Part shown: piece after piece, positions 13,701 to 26,388 of the stretch
Numbering within the stretch: the first letter of the stretch is position 1
Layout of the letters: each line of letters starts with the position of its first letter
Assembly (NCBI GenBank): GCA_037389465.1
Contig: JAZARR010000154.1
Span: 2,914,001 to 2,978,000, forward strand
Length of the DNA stretch: 64,000 bases
Origin: Baylisascaris procyonis
Taxonomy: Eukaryota; Nematoda; Chromadorea; Rhabditida; Ascarididae
Direction of reading: 5' to 3'
Notes under the pieces: model-generated
What the model was told of the DNA's origin: nothing
Databases searched by the model: none
Seen by the model: only the letters and a program-made list of their open reading frames with translations
Translations under genes and position numbers: made by a program

Positions 13701-16700
13701 AACGATAAATTGTTCTAAAAAGCTAATAATCCTTAGAAATGAATATTCAAATAGTTATAATTAGCGCTTCTTTGCAGATTTGTTGTCTATAAGGAAACTT
13801 CAAAAAAGCACATGAAGTTTGATTATTATTTCGGTTTTCAATGTAATCTCATGCAACTATAGAATTTTAAAAACATTTATGAGGTACTTGTGTGTTTTAG
13901 AGTGATTGAACGTGCACTATACCCATGGCATGATTCACAGATGTTTGTCGCTGGCAATAGTCGTTCTGTTGCTAAACAGCTACTTCGTGTTATACTTCAT
14001 CAGGTATATTTTATTCTTTGCTTTGTGTATGAAAAAAGTTGGAATTACTTTGCACAAAGCATATTATGCTTTAACTTAGTGATAAAAACACTCGGACCTA
14101 ATATTGGCCCCCATTTGTCGCTTCCTTACCGTTATAGTTTTGTACATTTTCAAACCTTCTTCGTATTGGCCATTGTTATAAAATGTTATTTGTGATTCAT
14201 ATAGGTGCAATGAGTTCATTATTGCGTTATAGATGTCATCGAGTGGTATTTGCCTACAACTCTTCGATATGAACATCGAGAGAGCAAGTAGCTTTTGGTC
14301 GACGATTTCTTTTTCGCTTGCCGACTTTACTGAACTCAATCCGGTTGCCGTCATTCAGATTCTTCTCGAGGTTTCTTTTCTGAGGATAACATATGGAGTC
14401 GTACTATGATTCCGTTGCTTTACCTTGCAGTTATTATTACTCACTTTTAGTGAGTAGAAAGCACTTCTAAATTATCAGTTTCTGGGAACAAGCATTTCTA
14501 TTACTTCCTTCACGTCCACTTTACCACCATCCACACCTCATTTTTAAGCTATAAACTGCATTTTTAAACTAGAAACTCGCTCAAGTGGCATATTTTTCAA
14601 TAATAATTGCTCACTGAACTATCCTCATATGAAGATCTACCCTACCTGAAAATTTAGCTTAGTCGCTTTGCAAATTTACTTTTCAAAACGAATATTCAAA
14701 GGCATAAAGACTACTTTGCGTCCTCTATCGCCGCTTCCAATCCTATATCATATGAGAGTTTAAAGCGGCGCAGTTTTTTTATGACTTTTCACGCTGTCAA
14801 GTGGGTGACAATTATTTTTATGCTGCCAATCGTCGTTTAACTCTAATTCTTGAATATGCGCACTTTCTTAAGGGATTTTCATATAATACTTTCTTTGCAT
14901 GCCTCTAATTTTGAACTGTACTATTTAAGGAAAAAATTTATACAATTCTTTGGTGGCCTAAAAGAAAGATACTTGTAATGTTTGTTCTATTAAGTCTAAG
15001 AACCAATCGACAGTTACTATGGCCATTGTGTTTAGTTTAATTTTAATGCGATTATATCGTTAAGGATATTTTGGACGAGTGGCCATCAAGACTATCGCGA
15101 ATGCTTTTCAATTTGGCCGCCTATCTTCCATTCGTTCCATCTGATGCGTATTTCTCTCATTGGAGCGCTGTGATCTCGTCACTTGATTCATTCTTTCGTC
15201 GTCTTCTTTCTCAGGTGATACACCTCATTTAATATTTAGTAGTATTTCATTGAACTCTGCTAATTTTGCACTTTCGAAAGGTTTTTTCTAAAAGTTTTAG
15301 TTGATTTTAGACTGTTAAGGTGAAGGTCTCCACTCTTCGTTGTAGTTTCCAAAAAAAAAAGATCTGCAGCTATCTGTCCTCAATTAAAATTTTGCTAGTT
15401 TGCTACCTGGCAATTTTGCCAGTAACTAGTTGATAATTTTAGTAACTGAATGCCAGAGATAGCTTCTTCATAGTGAGTCTGAAGTTTGAGTAATGACAGT
15501 ACGGAATTAGATTAGTTTAAGACTTTTTATAAGTTGAATTCAATGACTCAAAAAGTAATAAATATTAGTGCAACACTAATTTCGCTCAACGAACTCCTCG
15601 AAATTTTCGATCTTTTTTGAAATTCCTATTCGAAAATTTTCAGTGTTTTCTAGTTCTTCTCTGCGTCTGGTCGTAGATTTCTTCCTAAATTGCCCAGTAA
15701 TTCCCTCCATTCAATTGTGGAGAAGTGATGGAATAGTCCATGTGCACTACGGTTATTGTTTAATTAATATTGATCGCGTAGAAATGTTTTCATTTATTTT
15801 GAAACCATTCTAAATTTGAAAAGCTTTATTACATATTTTAGAACTAATGATCGCACCTATATAGAAAAAAGACGAATGTGGCTCAATTCTGTTACGTTAA
15901 TGTGTGCTTAATTCATTGCCTGTTTAGCTGAACTTTTTCTCTTCCTTCTTATAAGCATCATTCAAAGATTTCTCAGTAGTTTTCGTTGAATAGGGAACAA
16001 ATTATTACAGCTATGTGAAATTTAAGATGCAATCCGAAGCGAATAGAAGCGCCGTCCGTACGGAGCTGAAAAGTTGCTTCGAAATTATGAGTGTGGTAAT
16101 GCGTGTTCAAAACTTCTCTACATTCAAGGTTTTTAAATTTACTTTTATGGAATGAAATGTGAATAATTTTTCAGTTAATAATCCCCCTCAATTATCCAAC
16201 AAATTCCAAAATCCTAAATAAATGTTGCATTACGGATGAGTTACCATATTTGATTTAATAAATGACTATTTCATTTTGAAGTAATTTTCACACAGTTTGA
16301 GTGCGTAATATGCAACGGTAATAATGAGACAGAATTATATTTGTAAATGTTAAAAACACATTGTTAGGCACACATCTCAACTATGCAATCTGCATTTATT
16401 TACATAAATAATTGTGCGATTATTTTGCTTCTTCTACAACTTTAGTCCACTCCACTTCATTTCACATATATTATTTTTGCCATTTCATTTTGAATTTTAG
16501 CATTTGAAAATTCAATATTTGCGGTTATATTGTATACGCATCGAAATGCCGATGAATTTTTATCACTAAATGAGTATTGCACTCACTATTACTACCACTA
16601 TCAATCTCACAATGAGTTATTATATGTCATTATCGCTATCACTAAACATAGGTGATTGGTGGGAAAAATATCCCTTCGTGAAGCTATTGTTGTAATAGAG

Positions 16701-19700
16701 ATTGATTTATCAACGAACCAATTAAAAGTGTGATAATGTGATAGTGTTATTCGTTTTGACAAAAGCAATGGGTAATAGTAGCGAAGCGCAACAAACTCAC
16801 AAATACGCAGTAAAAATGAAGCACTATTGAATTGTTTAATTAAAGAAATTAGTGCTAAAGATAAGCCAACGATTTGCGATATTTTTCATCGCATTGTATT
16901 TTACTATTTTGGAGATGATAAACAAGTAGAGGTGCATGGTGCTATGAAGGTTTAAACCATGTGCGTTCTTGCATTTCCGTCCACCAGGTTGCCTATACGT
17001 ACAAAACAAAACGTTTAAAAATTCGTTATTTTATTCGATCGATTGGTAGCACAATTACGTGCTGAAGAATTCGTTTATGGGGTGCATACGATTAATAAAG
17101 TTAAAACTATAGGTAGGAAATTGCCCATGGAGTATGAGATTCGCGAATCTAAACTACCTGAAGACGCAAGCGCACATCTATATATCCACACACAAATATC
17201 CTTGCCATAATGCCCTTTTACAAAAATTTTTGTTAAACCCATAGAATAACTGCTTATTGATAACTTTAAAAATGCATAAAGGTGAGGCATTAAAAAGCGC
17301 TTTACAAAACTTTCTACTTTCTAGAGTTCGGTTTCGCTCGTCGAGAGTTTCGCAAAATGGCTAACGGAAGCGATGCATGAATGCAAAGCCGATTTACTGG
17401 ATATGCTGACTGTATGTACGGCGTGTAATCGTGCACTCGTCAGGGTATATATTCTTTCTTGTCAGTCATTTGTTTGCGCTATATATCAAGTTTTTTTCCG
17501 TTCATAATTAGATCGGTCTTATAAGCACCTCATCGTTTGGGAACTGCAACTACTCACAGTGCACCTTCTATTCTAATGATTTTCGATTCTTTTTTTTTCG
17601 AGTAAATCTCAAGTGGTAGGTTATTCTGGTAAGTTTCCGGTAAATATCCAGTTAAATTTGGTAGGTCAAATTCCTGGCACATCTCACATGGTTTTATTGT
17701 CAAGTGATATCTTATTGACAAGTGATGATATCTGAAATCGTAGCTAAGATAAGCAAAATATATTCATCTATTTAAAAAAAGGCAATCTACTAAGCACTTT
17801 AATTGATCTCTGATATATGAAGCGTTCTAAGTTGAACATTGAAGAGCATAGACTCATGTTCAATTAAATTGGGTTTGATTCGTTTCCGATCCATTAAGCG
17901 CACTTTCATAAGCATCGAATAAATATTCGAATCTATTCAAGGAACGTGATAAACAATGTCTCACAAAGGCAATCGTCTCGGAATTGATTCAAGCGATTAA
18001 ATTCAAATGTGAAATGCATGAGCATAATTATATGGCGATTGTTGAACTTGTCCTTCAAGATGCCGGCGAGAGTGTCTCGGAGGAAATAAATGACGATCAG
18101 GTAGCGCTATCATTTTCACTGCTTTTGCATGCAGTTCTGAATAGTAGGTGTTTTGTGTGACATGACATGTATACCTTGCAAACGCGAGAGGAATGTTGAG
18201 TTGAAGAGGTGTAGACAGGTGTGAGATAAGGTGAGAAACACACCCAAAATGCGTTACTTGCACTTGCATGATAGCGCCATATTGCAGAGAATCAACAAAT
18301 GCCCGCTATCGATCACAGAATTGCTTAGATCAATTTTTTTATTTCGTTGGAATAGAACCAGTGATGCTTTGAAATTTATGGACAGCGTTTTAAAACAAAA
18401 TGATCTTCGGAGGTTTGCAAAAAATAAAAAATAAAAATTCCGTTCTCTCAATACTTGATCTCATCAGCATGGTTAGAAAAAAATTTGCGAAGTTTTTGGC
18501 AACATTCCAAAAATGGAGTGTTGTAGTGCAGGAATCTTTTAATTCAACCTGTCACGCAAATGCTGAGTTCAAATAGAACTTGCAACTTTTGAAAGCTTTC
18601 CAACTTTCAAGCTTCAGTCTTAGGAGGAGCTTGTTTGCTATCGCCAATTATTCACGACAAATGAGGGCATACTTTTTAAGTTTAGGCAGTAAGTAAAGAG
18701 TATTGGGAGCTATTACAAACCTACTCATAAAGACTAAGACTATTTGAGGTGCTGAGTAAAACGTTCTGACAAAATTTTCCCTTCCTTCCAAAGCGTCTTC
18801 TTGCAAGGAAATTCCGTCTCTGTAGTATTCAATTACCACAGTTTGAATATGGGAGAATTTAAATGGATATAAAACATCGAGTTAGGGAGAGGCCTAGAGA
18901 CGAGGTGACCCTCGAAAAGCCCCACCCAAAATCGGATCGGTCTTTGCCCACTTCTTGTAAATTTTATTCGAATCGATGCGATAGGTGTCTAGATCTAAAT
19001 GGCCGAAAAACATTCCTGCAATATTTTTCGTCGCAATAGTAATTACACATAGAGGAACTGCAATAATTTCCGCCACTTGAGCTAATTGTACATTTGCAGT
19101 TCAATACGGCAGCTTGTGAGGCAATTCGACCGTATCTCTTCGATATCATCGAATTCATTTCCGATTTGCATGTACTCGCTAAGCTGAAGGTTATTTCATT
19201 CCGCTCGCAAAATTATTGATGGGCTAAATAATCTCTTTTATTTAATTGTGATGACCTAGCAGATTCACAATCCGCTTATTAAAATGCAGCCATTTTTAAA
19301 GGCTGTTCCCGGATTTTTTCGCAAATAGACCCTTTTTTTGTATAGATGCAGAATAGTGCAGGTTGGATCAGGTTTTCCAAATAGCCAAAGGCAATCATAT
19401 TGCCTAACCTGTTGTGGAAAATGAGAGCAACTCTGAATAGAACTTATTTCTAAAATAGAAGGCGCCTCTTAAATAATGGATGCCTTCAAACGTATAATCC
19501 CTCATCTCAAAGTATAGAAAAACCGGATAGTTGGTCTTGAATAAAAGATTTCTTTGTCATACCGAAAAACAAGATCAGAAGATCCTTTTTTTTTAAATGT
19601 ACAAAACCAATATGAAAGGAAAACCTTGCAAAAATTGAAATCTAGGAAGAATGAATTCATAGCTTATCTTCGGTCCTTTCATAAAACTGAACTAGACGAT

Positions 19701-22700
19701 CAGTGGTAAAAATCATTCGCACAATAACTTTATTGTTTGATAAAGAGCGGATCTATTGAGAGTGGCTACATGCCCTGTGAGGATGTTTACGGTTGAAGAG
19801 TTAAAAATGGAATTCAGAAAATAGAAAACCTCTTTGGATTATACTTTAAATCGATAGTTGCAAAAGGAAAAATCAGAAAAAAGATTAAAGATCTGAGAAT
19901 TTGGTATTTTGTTTTTCAACGTTTTGGCACATCGTTCATATACTCGAACCATAAATATTCTTCCTTAAGAGGAGCTGTATGTGCAAGCGTATACATTGTG
20001 CATGATCGAGTGCCACAAAAGAAAACCTCTAATTCGGCTATAAGTGGATAGAGTGGGGGGGGGGGGGGGTGTGAATGAGGAGAAGGTTAGCTCATCTCTG
20101 ATCATTAATGACCTTAAAGAGGCTTAGATATTCAGCGTAACTACCACACGACTAACTTCTATTAATAGTGATATTTATGTAAATTGCAGAAATTAACCAG
20201 TTCCGACAGTGTTGGTGGTGATATGAAAGCTTCTTTGGCACATGTTGTTGCACTCGAGATGAGTCGATCCAGTGTTAGGGATTCACGCACTGTGGTTCGT
20301 TTTTTTTTTTTAAATTTTCTCAGACAACGCACCTAGTAAAGTATTTGGTAGCTGTGAAATATTTTCAAGATTTCATTAGATTTTAAAAGTTTTTCACTTT
20401 TTCTGTACTCATTGATATGATTGATATTAAAAGTTTCTGTACTCAATAAGAAGCAATTCTGGATTGTCAGTCTATTGTACGTCGAGTGCATCATATGACA
20501 AGATCAAACTAGTCGCAGTATTTGATCGTCGCCTTAAAGGTTTCTTTCGAAGAAGACCGTTGCATTCAGTTTAGTAAGTGAACTTTTATGTCTCTTTTCT
20601 CTTTAGAGAACGTCTAACATAAGGATGGTGGATTGTTTCCGGTTGCGGTGTTCCATGTTGCCAACATCTCTTTACTTGGGCAAGGGAACCGCGTATCGTT
20701 GACAAACATTGTGTTGCTGTTCAGAATCCGATTATCGGCTTGAATTTATTTGTGAAGTTAGCAAGCAACTCAACAAATTGAGCACTTTTCATTGCAGCTG
20801 CGCTATATTCCGTGGTTAATGTCACCACCATCAGTGACGCAGGCAGCTCCAGGTGCATTCGCTGAGTCAGTTACTAATGTTCGCATTCTTTCATGGTTGC
20901 TTCTGGGTGCATTGCACGCCACACAGCCATGTCTTCCGGTACCGATCGAATGCTCTCAACATATTGCTGATTACATTCATTTTGTACTTGCTGGATTTGC
21001 CGATCAGTCGAAGGTGAGAATTGATAATCCGCTCAATTTCAGATTCCAATAATAAAACTTTTGCATTTGCGAGTTCAATGCGTAGGACTGCAATTAAAAC
21101 TTGTAATATCAAAATTGAAAGCATTGCTTGAAAAATAAATGCTTTTAGTATGACCAGTTATTGACATAGGTAGCTCGAAGGCCTCAAAATATACCGATTA
21201 TTGACACAGGTATTTCAAAGACCCAATTATTGACACAAGTATCTCGAGAACCCAATTAATTGGCACAGGTATCTCGAAGACCTCAAAATTTTATGTGAAA
21301 AGAAGACATTGCAAATTCTTATTTGTCACATGTGGGATTGGAGCGCAATTCATAGAAGGCATTGCTCGATGACTCATTATTTGAAGCGCATACGTATATT
21401 TTGTAATCGTTTTTCTAGGTCTTAGTTAATTGATTTGCACTAGCATCATCCAAGCAGCCAGTCCTCTATATTACAGTTCATTCCCTTCATTCCCATGTGC
21501 TCTTCTCCCTCCTTCTTCCTCCCCATCTAGTCCATCTATTCCACCCCCTCCTACCCCCCCGTTCGTCCTTCTCTCATTTTAGCTCATACAGTTGAAATTT
21601 TAGCTGAATATATCACCTATACGTGGATATTGAGACCTCTGAATTGTTTTGTTTACAGCAGTCGGTGGTGCACATGTCAGCTCTATTCCACGCATTTCAC
21701 CTTTGCCAGTTATGGACGGTTTATTGTGAACAAGCGGCCGTCTCAGCTGACGATCTTGCACAGAAGGCGTTTGCAAATGTGCTCGACTTTTGGGCACGTG
21801 TAACACCAGCTATTCTTCAACTACTTTCGCATTCCAAAGTTGTGAGTTATTCTGCATCCCATCTTCTATAATTCTGATTTTATTATGACACAAGTTTTTG
21901 AATTTCAAGTTGGAACCAAAAAATTGATAGTTATGTCGAAGACTATAAGTTAATAGTGCGCGGAGGGCGGATCTCCTTCTCCGCCTATGCTCCCAAATTT
22001 GCTAGAGCTGTGCAATCGTCGGATACGTTCTTCACTTTCTTCCTCCTCAGTTATCCATTTTCATCAAAAATTTCGCTCCTTGGACGAAATTATTCTAATT
22101 GTCAGATTTTTGAGTAAGCCAATGAAAACGTTTTGAATAGACAAAGCGCTTCAATTTCGATGATTTCTTTCCTTTTTCTCGGCTTTCCCATTTTCCTTAC
22201 AAATTTACGCACTTTGAATTTCAGTTGAATTTATTGATCTGTGAATGAGACATTCATGCTCAACACCTAAGCTAAAGTATAAATTTTTACTTTTTTATAA
22301 AGAAGTGTAAATTCTTAATGGCTGTGGTAGGTCTTGAATTTTCTTTCTTGTTTCTTCATAATTCACTCAGAATTTCGAAGTTATCTCATCTCTTACCTTA
22401 TCATATTTTGATCACTTATAACCCCACTGAAATAAAACCGCCAATTTCTTATGTTCTATTGAATTTTACCTTTTAGTTGGCTGATATGGTGAATCTGCAT
22501 TTCCTGAATACGATGCAAGCTCTGCAACAATGTAATTCAGCAGTGTTGTGTCAGTTGAGTGCAATGTGGCAACCAATTCTGACTGCATATCACGCACAGA
22601 TCCCATCTCAACTGCGCATAAAGCTTGATTCCTGTGAGAATCAACCCTCTTTGCAGTCACAGCCTCTCGCACAGTGGCTTAAACGAGTTCGTTATAAGAT

Positions 22701-22752
22701 CTCACAGATTGAGCTACAAACCTCAGCTGCCTCGCCTTTCTACAACGTTTAA
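719..22752 (+). CDS. unc-79: UNC-79, NALCN/NCA sodium-leak channel accessory subunit (3' part, 19 exons)
   Basis: UNC-79 works with UNC-80 to stabilise and position the NALCN/NCA sodium-leak channel in neurons and so sets resting excitability. Exons read from splice signals: 719-877, 7833-8097, 8327-8402, 8789-8938, 9548-9625, 10169-10336, 12194-12293, 12719-12893, 13901-14003, 14233-14370, 15065-15214, 16027-16128, 17325-17444, 17942-18100, 19100-19189, 20190-20294, 20798-21013, 21659-21841, 22477-22752. Every junction keeps phase, giving 936 codons and a TAA. The translation follows the C-terminal third of vertebrate UNC79 as I remember it, block by block: FDEETLSL, GNSRSVAKQLLR, RYIPWLMSPPS, ILSWLLLGAL, FHLCQLWTVYCEQ, FWARVTPAILQL. 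The family is about 2,600 residues, so the 5' two thirds lie before the window. Identity is sure. Acceptors at 15065, 16027, 17942 and 21659 are the least certain edges. Confidence 0.93.
1676..1746. repeat. (AT)n microsatellite
   Basis: About 35 uninterrupted AT units in an unc-79 intron. Confidence 0.97.
5495..5548. repeat. (TTTTTA)n simple repeat
   Basis: About seven TTTTTA units flanked by TTTA units, in an unc-79 intron. Confidence 0.9.
7689..7759. repeat. (AT)n microsatellite
   Basis: About 35 AT units, ending 73 bases before the unc-79 exon at 7833. Confidence 0.97.
10337..12193 (+). other. unc-79 intron with simple-sequence block
   Basis: The intron holds a long low-complexity block at about 11290-11815 made of degenerate ATA, GTA, ATG and AAT triplets. 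The 114-codon minus-strand open frame inside it is only an effect of the stop-poor triplet pattern. No exon was seen. Confidence 0.6.
12719..12893 (+). CDS. unc-79: unc-79 exon with Cys-rich ribbon
   Basis: This exon reads GGENASERCSLRCGYC and then FDEETLSLCLIAIETFVHRE. The vertebrate protein has a matching Cys pair followed by YDEETLGLAIVVLSTFIH, which fixes identity and frame. The cysteines (C-x3-C-x2-C) suggest a small metal-binding knuckle, an inference. The acceptor is GATTACAG and the donor is GTAAGC. It begins with two bases and ends with two bases of split codons, both matched by its neighbours. Confidence 0.9.
15065..18100 (+). CDS. unc-79: unc-79 exons 15065-15214, 16027-16128, 17325-17444, 17942-18100
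   Basis: These four phase-0 exons carry the helical-repeat segment that in vertebrate UNC79 runs through the ...ERDKFYLSRSVVLELLQALK region. Here the last exon starts ERDKQCLTKAIVSELIQAIK. Three of the four acceptors end in AAG (GTTAAG at 15064, TTTAAG at 16026, TTCAAG at 17941) instead of CAG or TAG. The joined frame stays open and the alignment needs no gap at the first of them. The 16027 edge is the weakest: the nearby CAG at about 16010 would give an early stop in phase 0. Confidence 0.8.
20055..20069. repeat. G15 tract
   Basis: Fifteen G in a row, the longest of five + strand G runs of ten or more (others at 4227-4238, 9179-9189, 39470-39479 and 44222-44231). Confidence 0.9.
20190..22752 (+). 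CDS. unc-79: unc-79 conserved C-terminal exons
   Basis: Exons 20190-20294, 20798-21013, 21659-21841 and 22477-22752 encode the best conserved end of UNC-79. Visible motifs are RYIPWLMSPPS, ILSWLLLGAL, CLPVPIECSQHIADY, FHAFHLCQLWTVYCEQ, DFWARVTPAILQLLSH and a final ...QWLKRVRYKISQIELQTS ending SPFYNV. The vertebrate protein ends in the same way (KWLQ..., QVEIQ..., then F-Y and two residues). The acceptor at 21659 could instead lie three bases downstream (CAGCAG tandem acceptor), which would add or drop one Gln. Confidence 0.93.
21154..21290. repeat. degenerate ~29-40 bp minisatellite
   Basis: Four units built around ATTATTGACACAGGTATCTCG; the first and last also carry GACCTCAAAAT. It lies in the unc-79 intron before the exon at 21659. 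Confidence 0.85.
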
Positions 22753-22842
22753 TGCAATCATAGCCACAGCTTTTTTGCTACTTGACATCTCAGTATGGGC
22801 TTCTTTTCGGTGTGCCGACATATTGTGCATAGTTGAGATGGT

Positions 22843-22848
22843 AATAAA
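22843..22848 (+). promoter_or_regulatory. unc-79 polyadenylation signal AATAAA
   Basis: A canonical AATAAA lies 90 bases after the unc-79 stop codon and is followed by T-rich sequence, as expected for a short nematode 3' UTR. Confidence 0.6.
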
Positions 22849-22931
22849 TTACATTTGAAGTCTTTATGTTATAATCTTTTTGTTTTATGAGAGGTATATA
22901 GTATGCTGGAAAGGAATTGAAATCCTAAGGA

Positions 22932-22935
<4 letters not shown>

Positions 22936-22984
<49 letters not shown>
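22936..22984. repeat. (AT)n microsatellite
   Basis: About 24 AT units followed by ACAT units, just after the unc-79 polyadenylation signal. Confidence 0.95.
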
Positions 22985-22988
<4 letters not shown>

Positions 22989-23181
22989 CATACATATAGT
23001 TTATAAATATTATATAATTATCTATTTATTTATGCAGAAAAAATGATGTGATTGCTTTTTTGTGTTTTTGTTTTTATGCCAAGGAACGTTATTGTTTACG
23101 AAACTCGGTGACAGAAATATCAAGTATCTAAGTTGACACTATGATGTATGCGACTTTCGTAGTTTCTCAAAATTCCGCGTG

Positions 23182-23309
<128 letters not shown>

Positions 23310-25138
23310 CGCTATCGGGAATTGTTCTCAGAAAACACCGCTTTTATAGTAGCCTTCGACCGCACCACCTCTATTTCCATCATGTTGACCCTTCGAGACT
23401 GAATTTGGGGAAGTGACTAAACTAAAAATCTTGCGTGTGACGGTCATTTATACAAGAGGAAATCATGCGTCGACAGTATCTCTTGTTTTTGGAAGTTTGG
23501 CATAAATTGGGTGGACTGAACGATTTTTCAAAAAAAGGCCTTTTAAATCCGTCAATGCAATTTTGCTCATAGCGCAACCAAAACTTTTAAAAATCTAAAA
23601 TCATATTGGCTAGCATCACTGTTATGATTGTATTGGTACTAAAACGAAAATTTGGACGAAAAATGTGTCTCCTTCTCGTTCATAGTGGTGGAAAATGGAT
23701 TGTAAATATTTACGTAAGGTTCTTTTTTTTTCAAAATCGCTGAAAAAGTGTTAGAGTGCCCTTCTTGTGTTTCTTTCACAACACTCGGGTATGTGTACAC
23801 ATTTGGAGGCTGAAGGAAAAGTTCGGGAAGTTTAGCAAGTAAACACTGTGAAGTTATTTAATGTTTGCAGGCGAAAAAAAAATCGTTTTCTTTGTCAGTC
23901 GGACCGACAAACTCTTTCTCGGGCATTGACTGCTTCATTCTTTTGTCACAACAAGCCACATCTTGAATCGACATCATTAGATCTGAGTTCGCTTCGTTGT
24001 AAGAGTGTGGCGCTTGCTTGCTGAATCCTTTAATCTTCGTGGATATGAGGGAAGGGGAACCTTTCTTAAACAAAAAAAAAGATGATTCTGAGAGACATGA
24101 GGGCTTCTCCCATATCCTGCGTTCATCAACATCGATGGTTTGAGCTTTGTTACGGTAGGGCAAACGAGTTACAGAGGTCATGATCACATGTATGACACTT
24201 TTCATGCAAATCACAGTGAGTTTTGAGGTAACAACATTTAGACTCGTGATTTAGAAATGTTGTCACAATCATGAAACATGCGCCTTAGCGGCATTACGAT
24301 AAATTAGTTCTGACACAATTCAATTGGGTCGATTTTTCAGGTTGTTTATTAATTTTTCTCTTTCTTTCGCTTAGCAGTTAAAATTAGCGGCCAACAAAAT
24401 TCCTTTTTATCACATCTGGCCAATTGTATAAATCTTTGACGTAAAGCGATATAATATTGTGCTGTTATGCAGAGAAATTATATAAGATTATCGAGAATAT
24501 GTCCAGTATATGGCGTCTAATATTTTGCAGATTCTCGAAGCAAATTCTAGAGAATTGTATTGATTGCCACCAAAGCCTCCGGAAGTCAGCTTTCGTTTAT
24601 CTGTTTATTCGAATCCATATTTAAGTTTATAATATCAATGATTGATAAATAGCATTGCATTCTTTGAGTGCATTTGTTAAAAAAGCTAGTTTGTGCTGAT
24701 GGTTCATCTTGTTTTTCTACATTCCTGAAAGATGTTCGATGGGAAAATCCTAGAAAATTCTCGCAGCAAGGAATAGATTTTATTAATGGCTCTTGATGAG
24801 ATATTTCTTTATCTCTATTACAATTTCCGATCGGATATTGATTGTCGATGCATATTTTCCAATTGCTAATAATTTATTTACTTTTAATCAGGTTTTATTG
24901 ATTTTTTCTTATATTGGTGATAATGGAATATAACTGTTCACTATGTGAAAGGTAATACGTGTTGATTAATTGCTAATCTGTCTACGTTGTGTTTATAAGG
25001 AAAATTTATATATTTGTTGTATAAACGTTTGTTTATGTTAATTCGTCATTTACATCACCATAAAATTTTTTTTGCATGTTTCATCATTTCAAAATTGCTA
25101 GGCAAGCAGGACTTTTGAAGATATTTTCACATGTTCGG

Positions 25139-25217
25139 TAGTTATTGTCAGACATGTTGTAGTTGTTGTCAGACATTCTATAATTACTATCAGACATTTT
25201 GTAGTTATTACCAGACG
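25139..25217. repeat. 21-bp minisatellite, four units
   Basis: Units resemble TAGTTATTGTCAGACATTTTG with one to four differences. It ends about 170 bases before the start of the candidate two-exon gene. Confidence 0.85.
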
Positions 25218-25390
25218 AGTTTCCTCCACATACACAATTCATAAATGTACAGCAATCGAATCATTCAGGAAATATTCTCTAAATGAAATGAAATTGTCCC
25301 ATGCACATCTTTAATTGACACTTAAAAATTGTCACTACAAAGTAATTAACTAGAATTTTTTATTTCATTTGAAACTTACCAGATTATATC

Positions 25391-26274
25391 ATGGATCGCA
25401 TCAACAGTTTACTTATTTATGTTCCGAAGCTGACGGATATTTGTAATCAGAGAAGAGATCCCCGAAATTGTAGTGCTCATTGTGACCATTGCTCATTACG
25501 TTTTCTTTTATTGATTCTCAATTATTTCAACAATATAAACACCGAGGCATATCGACTATCGAGTATGCAATATCCGCACTCAAGACGCGTATCTCGTTTT
25601 GCCACCCACGAGAGCAAATATCTCCCTCCCGATTGTAACTGCAATGGTGATCTACTATGTGCAACGTGCGAAAAACAATTTTTCATTTTATTAGTGCAGT
25701 TATTGCATACTGAGTGGTGGCGAGCGGCCGTTACAATTGAGTCGTCTTTTACTGTTGAGTATGGTTGCGCATATTTATCGATGATCCCCATCGACTTTTA
25801 CATTTTTGCTTCATTTCGCATCTTTTTGGAAATCTGCGCCGATTTCCAGAAGGCCGATATTGCAAGTGAAATTTCTTTTGATTTCCCGTTGCTGACTCTT
25901 TTTATTTTGTTCGTCATATTCTTGTAGCATTTATTCGTTTTATCGGTTGCTTGTTTTTCTTATTCTTTATTTATTCTTTATTTAGAAGTTGTATTCTTAA
26001 AAAATTTTATGCAAAATATTTGATCATCACTGAGTATAGAGCTGAAATCGAAACGTTGTTATTGGATTCTTGTAAAGTGTCAGATGAGATTCACCATTGT
26101 TGCAAAAGTCATTATTATGGTTTGCAGAAGTTTTCTGAATTATCTTCTTTGCCTAATGTTGTTCCCCATCTCTGTCTTTCTATCATCGCCTATTTATGCA
26201 AGGAGAGAATAGAGTTTTCTAGTGAAAATGTTTCAAGAAATTTTCCTCATTACTTATTTAATGATTCCGCTTGA
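25391..26274 (+). CDS. candidate two-exon gene, Cys-rich protein of unknown function
   Basis: I do not recognise this protein. The first frame is open for 178 codons, unusually long for such AT-rich DNA. A GTATGG donor after 25758 (GA) and a TTTATTTAG acceptor before 25986 (A) join it in phase to the open frame ending at 26274. The model is 218 residues with a 227-base intron. Two cysteine clusters are visible: C18, C27, C31, C34 and C82, C84, C90, C93, with spacing like small zinc-binding knuckles. The C-terminal half is helical and charged (EYRAEIETLLL, LCKERIEFSSENVS). A TTACCAG ends 8 bases before the ATG and an in-frame TGA lies just upstream of it, which fits a trans-spliced start. It could be the tail of a longer gene or a decaying copy. 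A 16-base A tract follows at 26373. Confidence 0.4.
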
Positions 26275-26372
26275 AGAATTTGTCATCGAGAGATATTTCC
26301 TGGATGAAGTTGTTAGCATCTCTTAAAAGGTGCTCCTGAACCTCCCTAATTAAGTTTAATGCTCTAAATATT

Positions 26373-26388
26373 AAAAAAAAAAAAAAAA
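26373..26388 (+). repeat. A16 tract
   Basis: An uninterrupted run of 16 A lies about 100 bases after the stop of the candidate two-exon gene. It could be a simple repeat or the tail of a retroposed copy. The inferred intron in the candidate gene argues against a processed copy. Confidence 0.7.

Noticed and set aside
16010..16026. TTACAG acceptor just upstream of the unc-79 exon at 16027
   Set aside because: Used in the phase left by the previous exon it meets TAA within five codons. The AAG at 16026 keeps the frame open.
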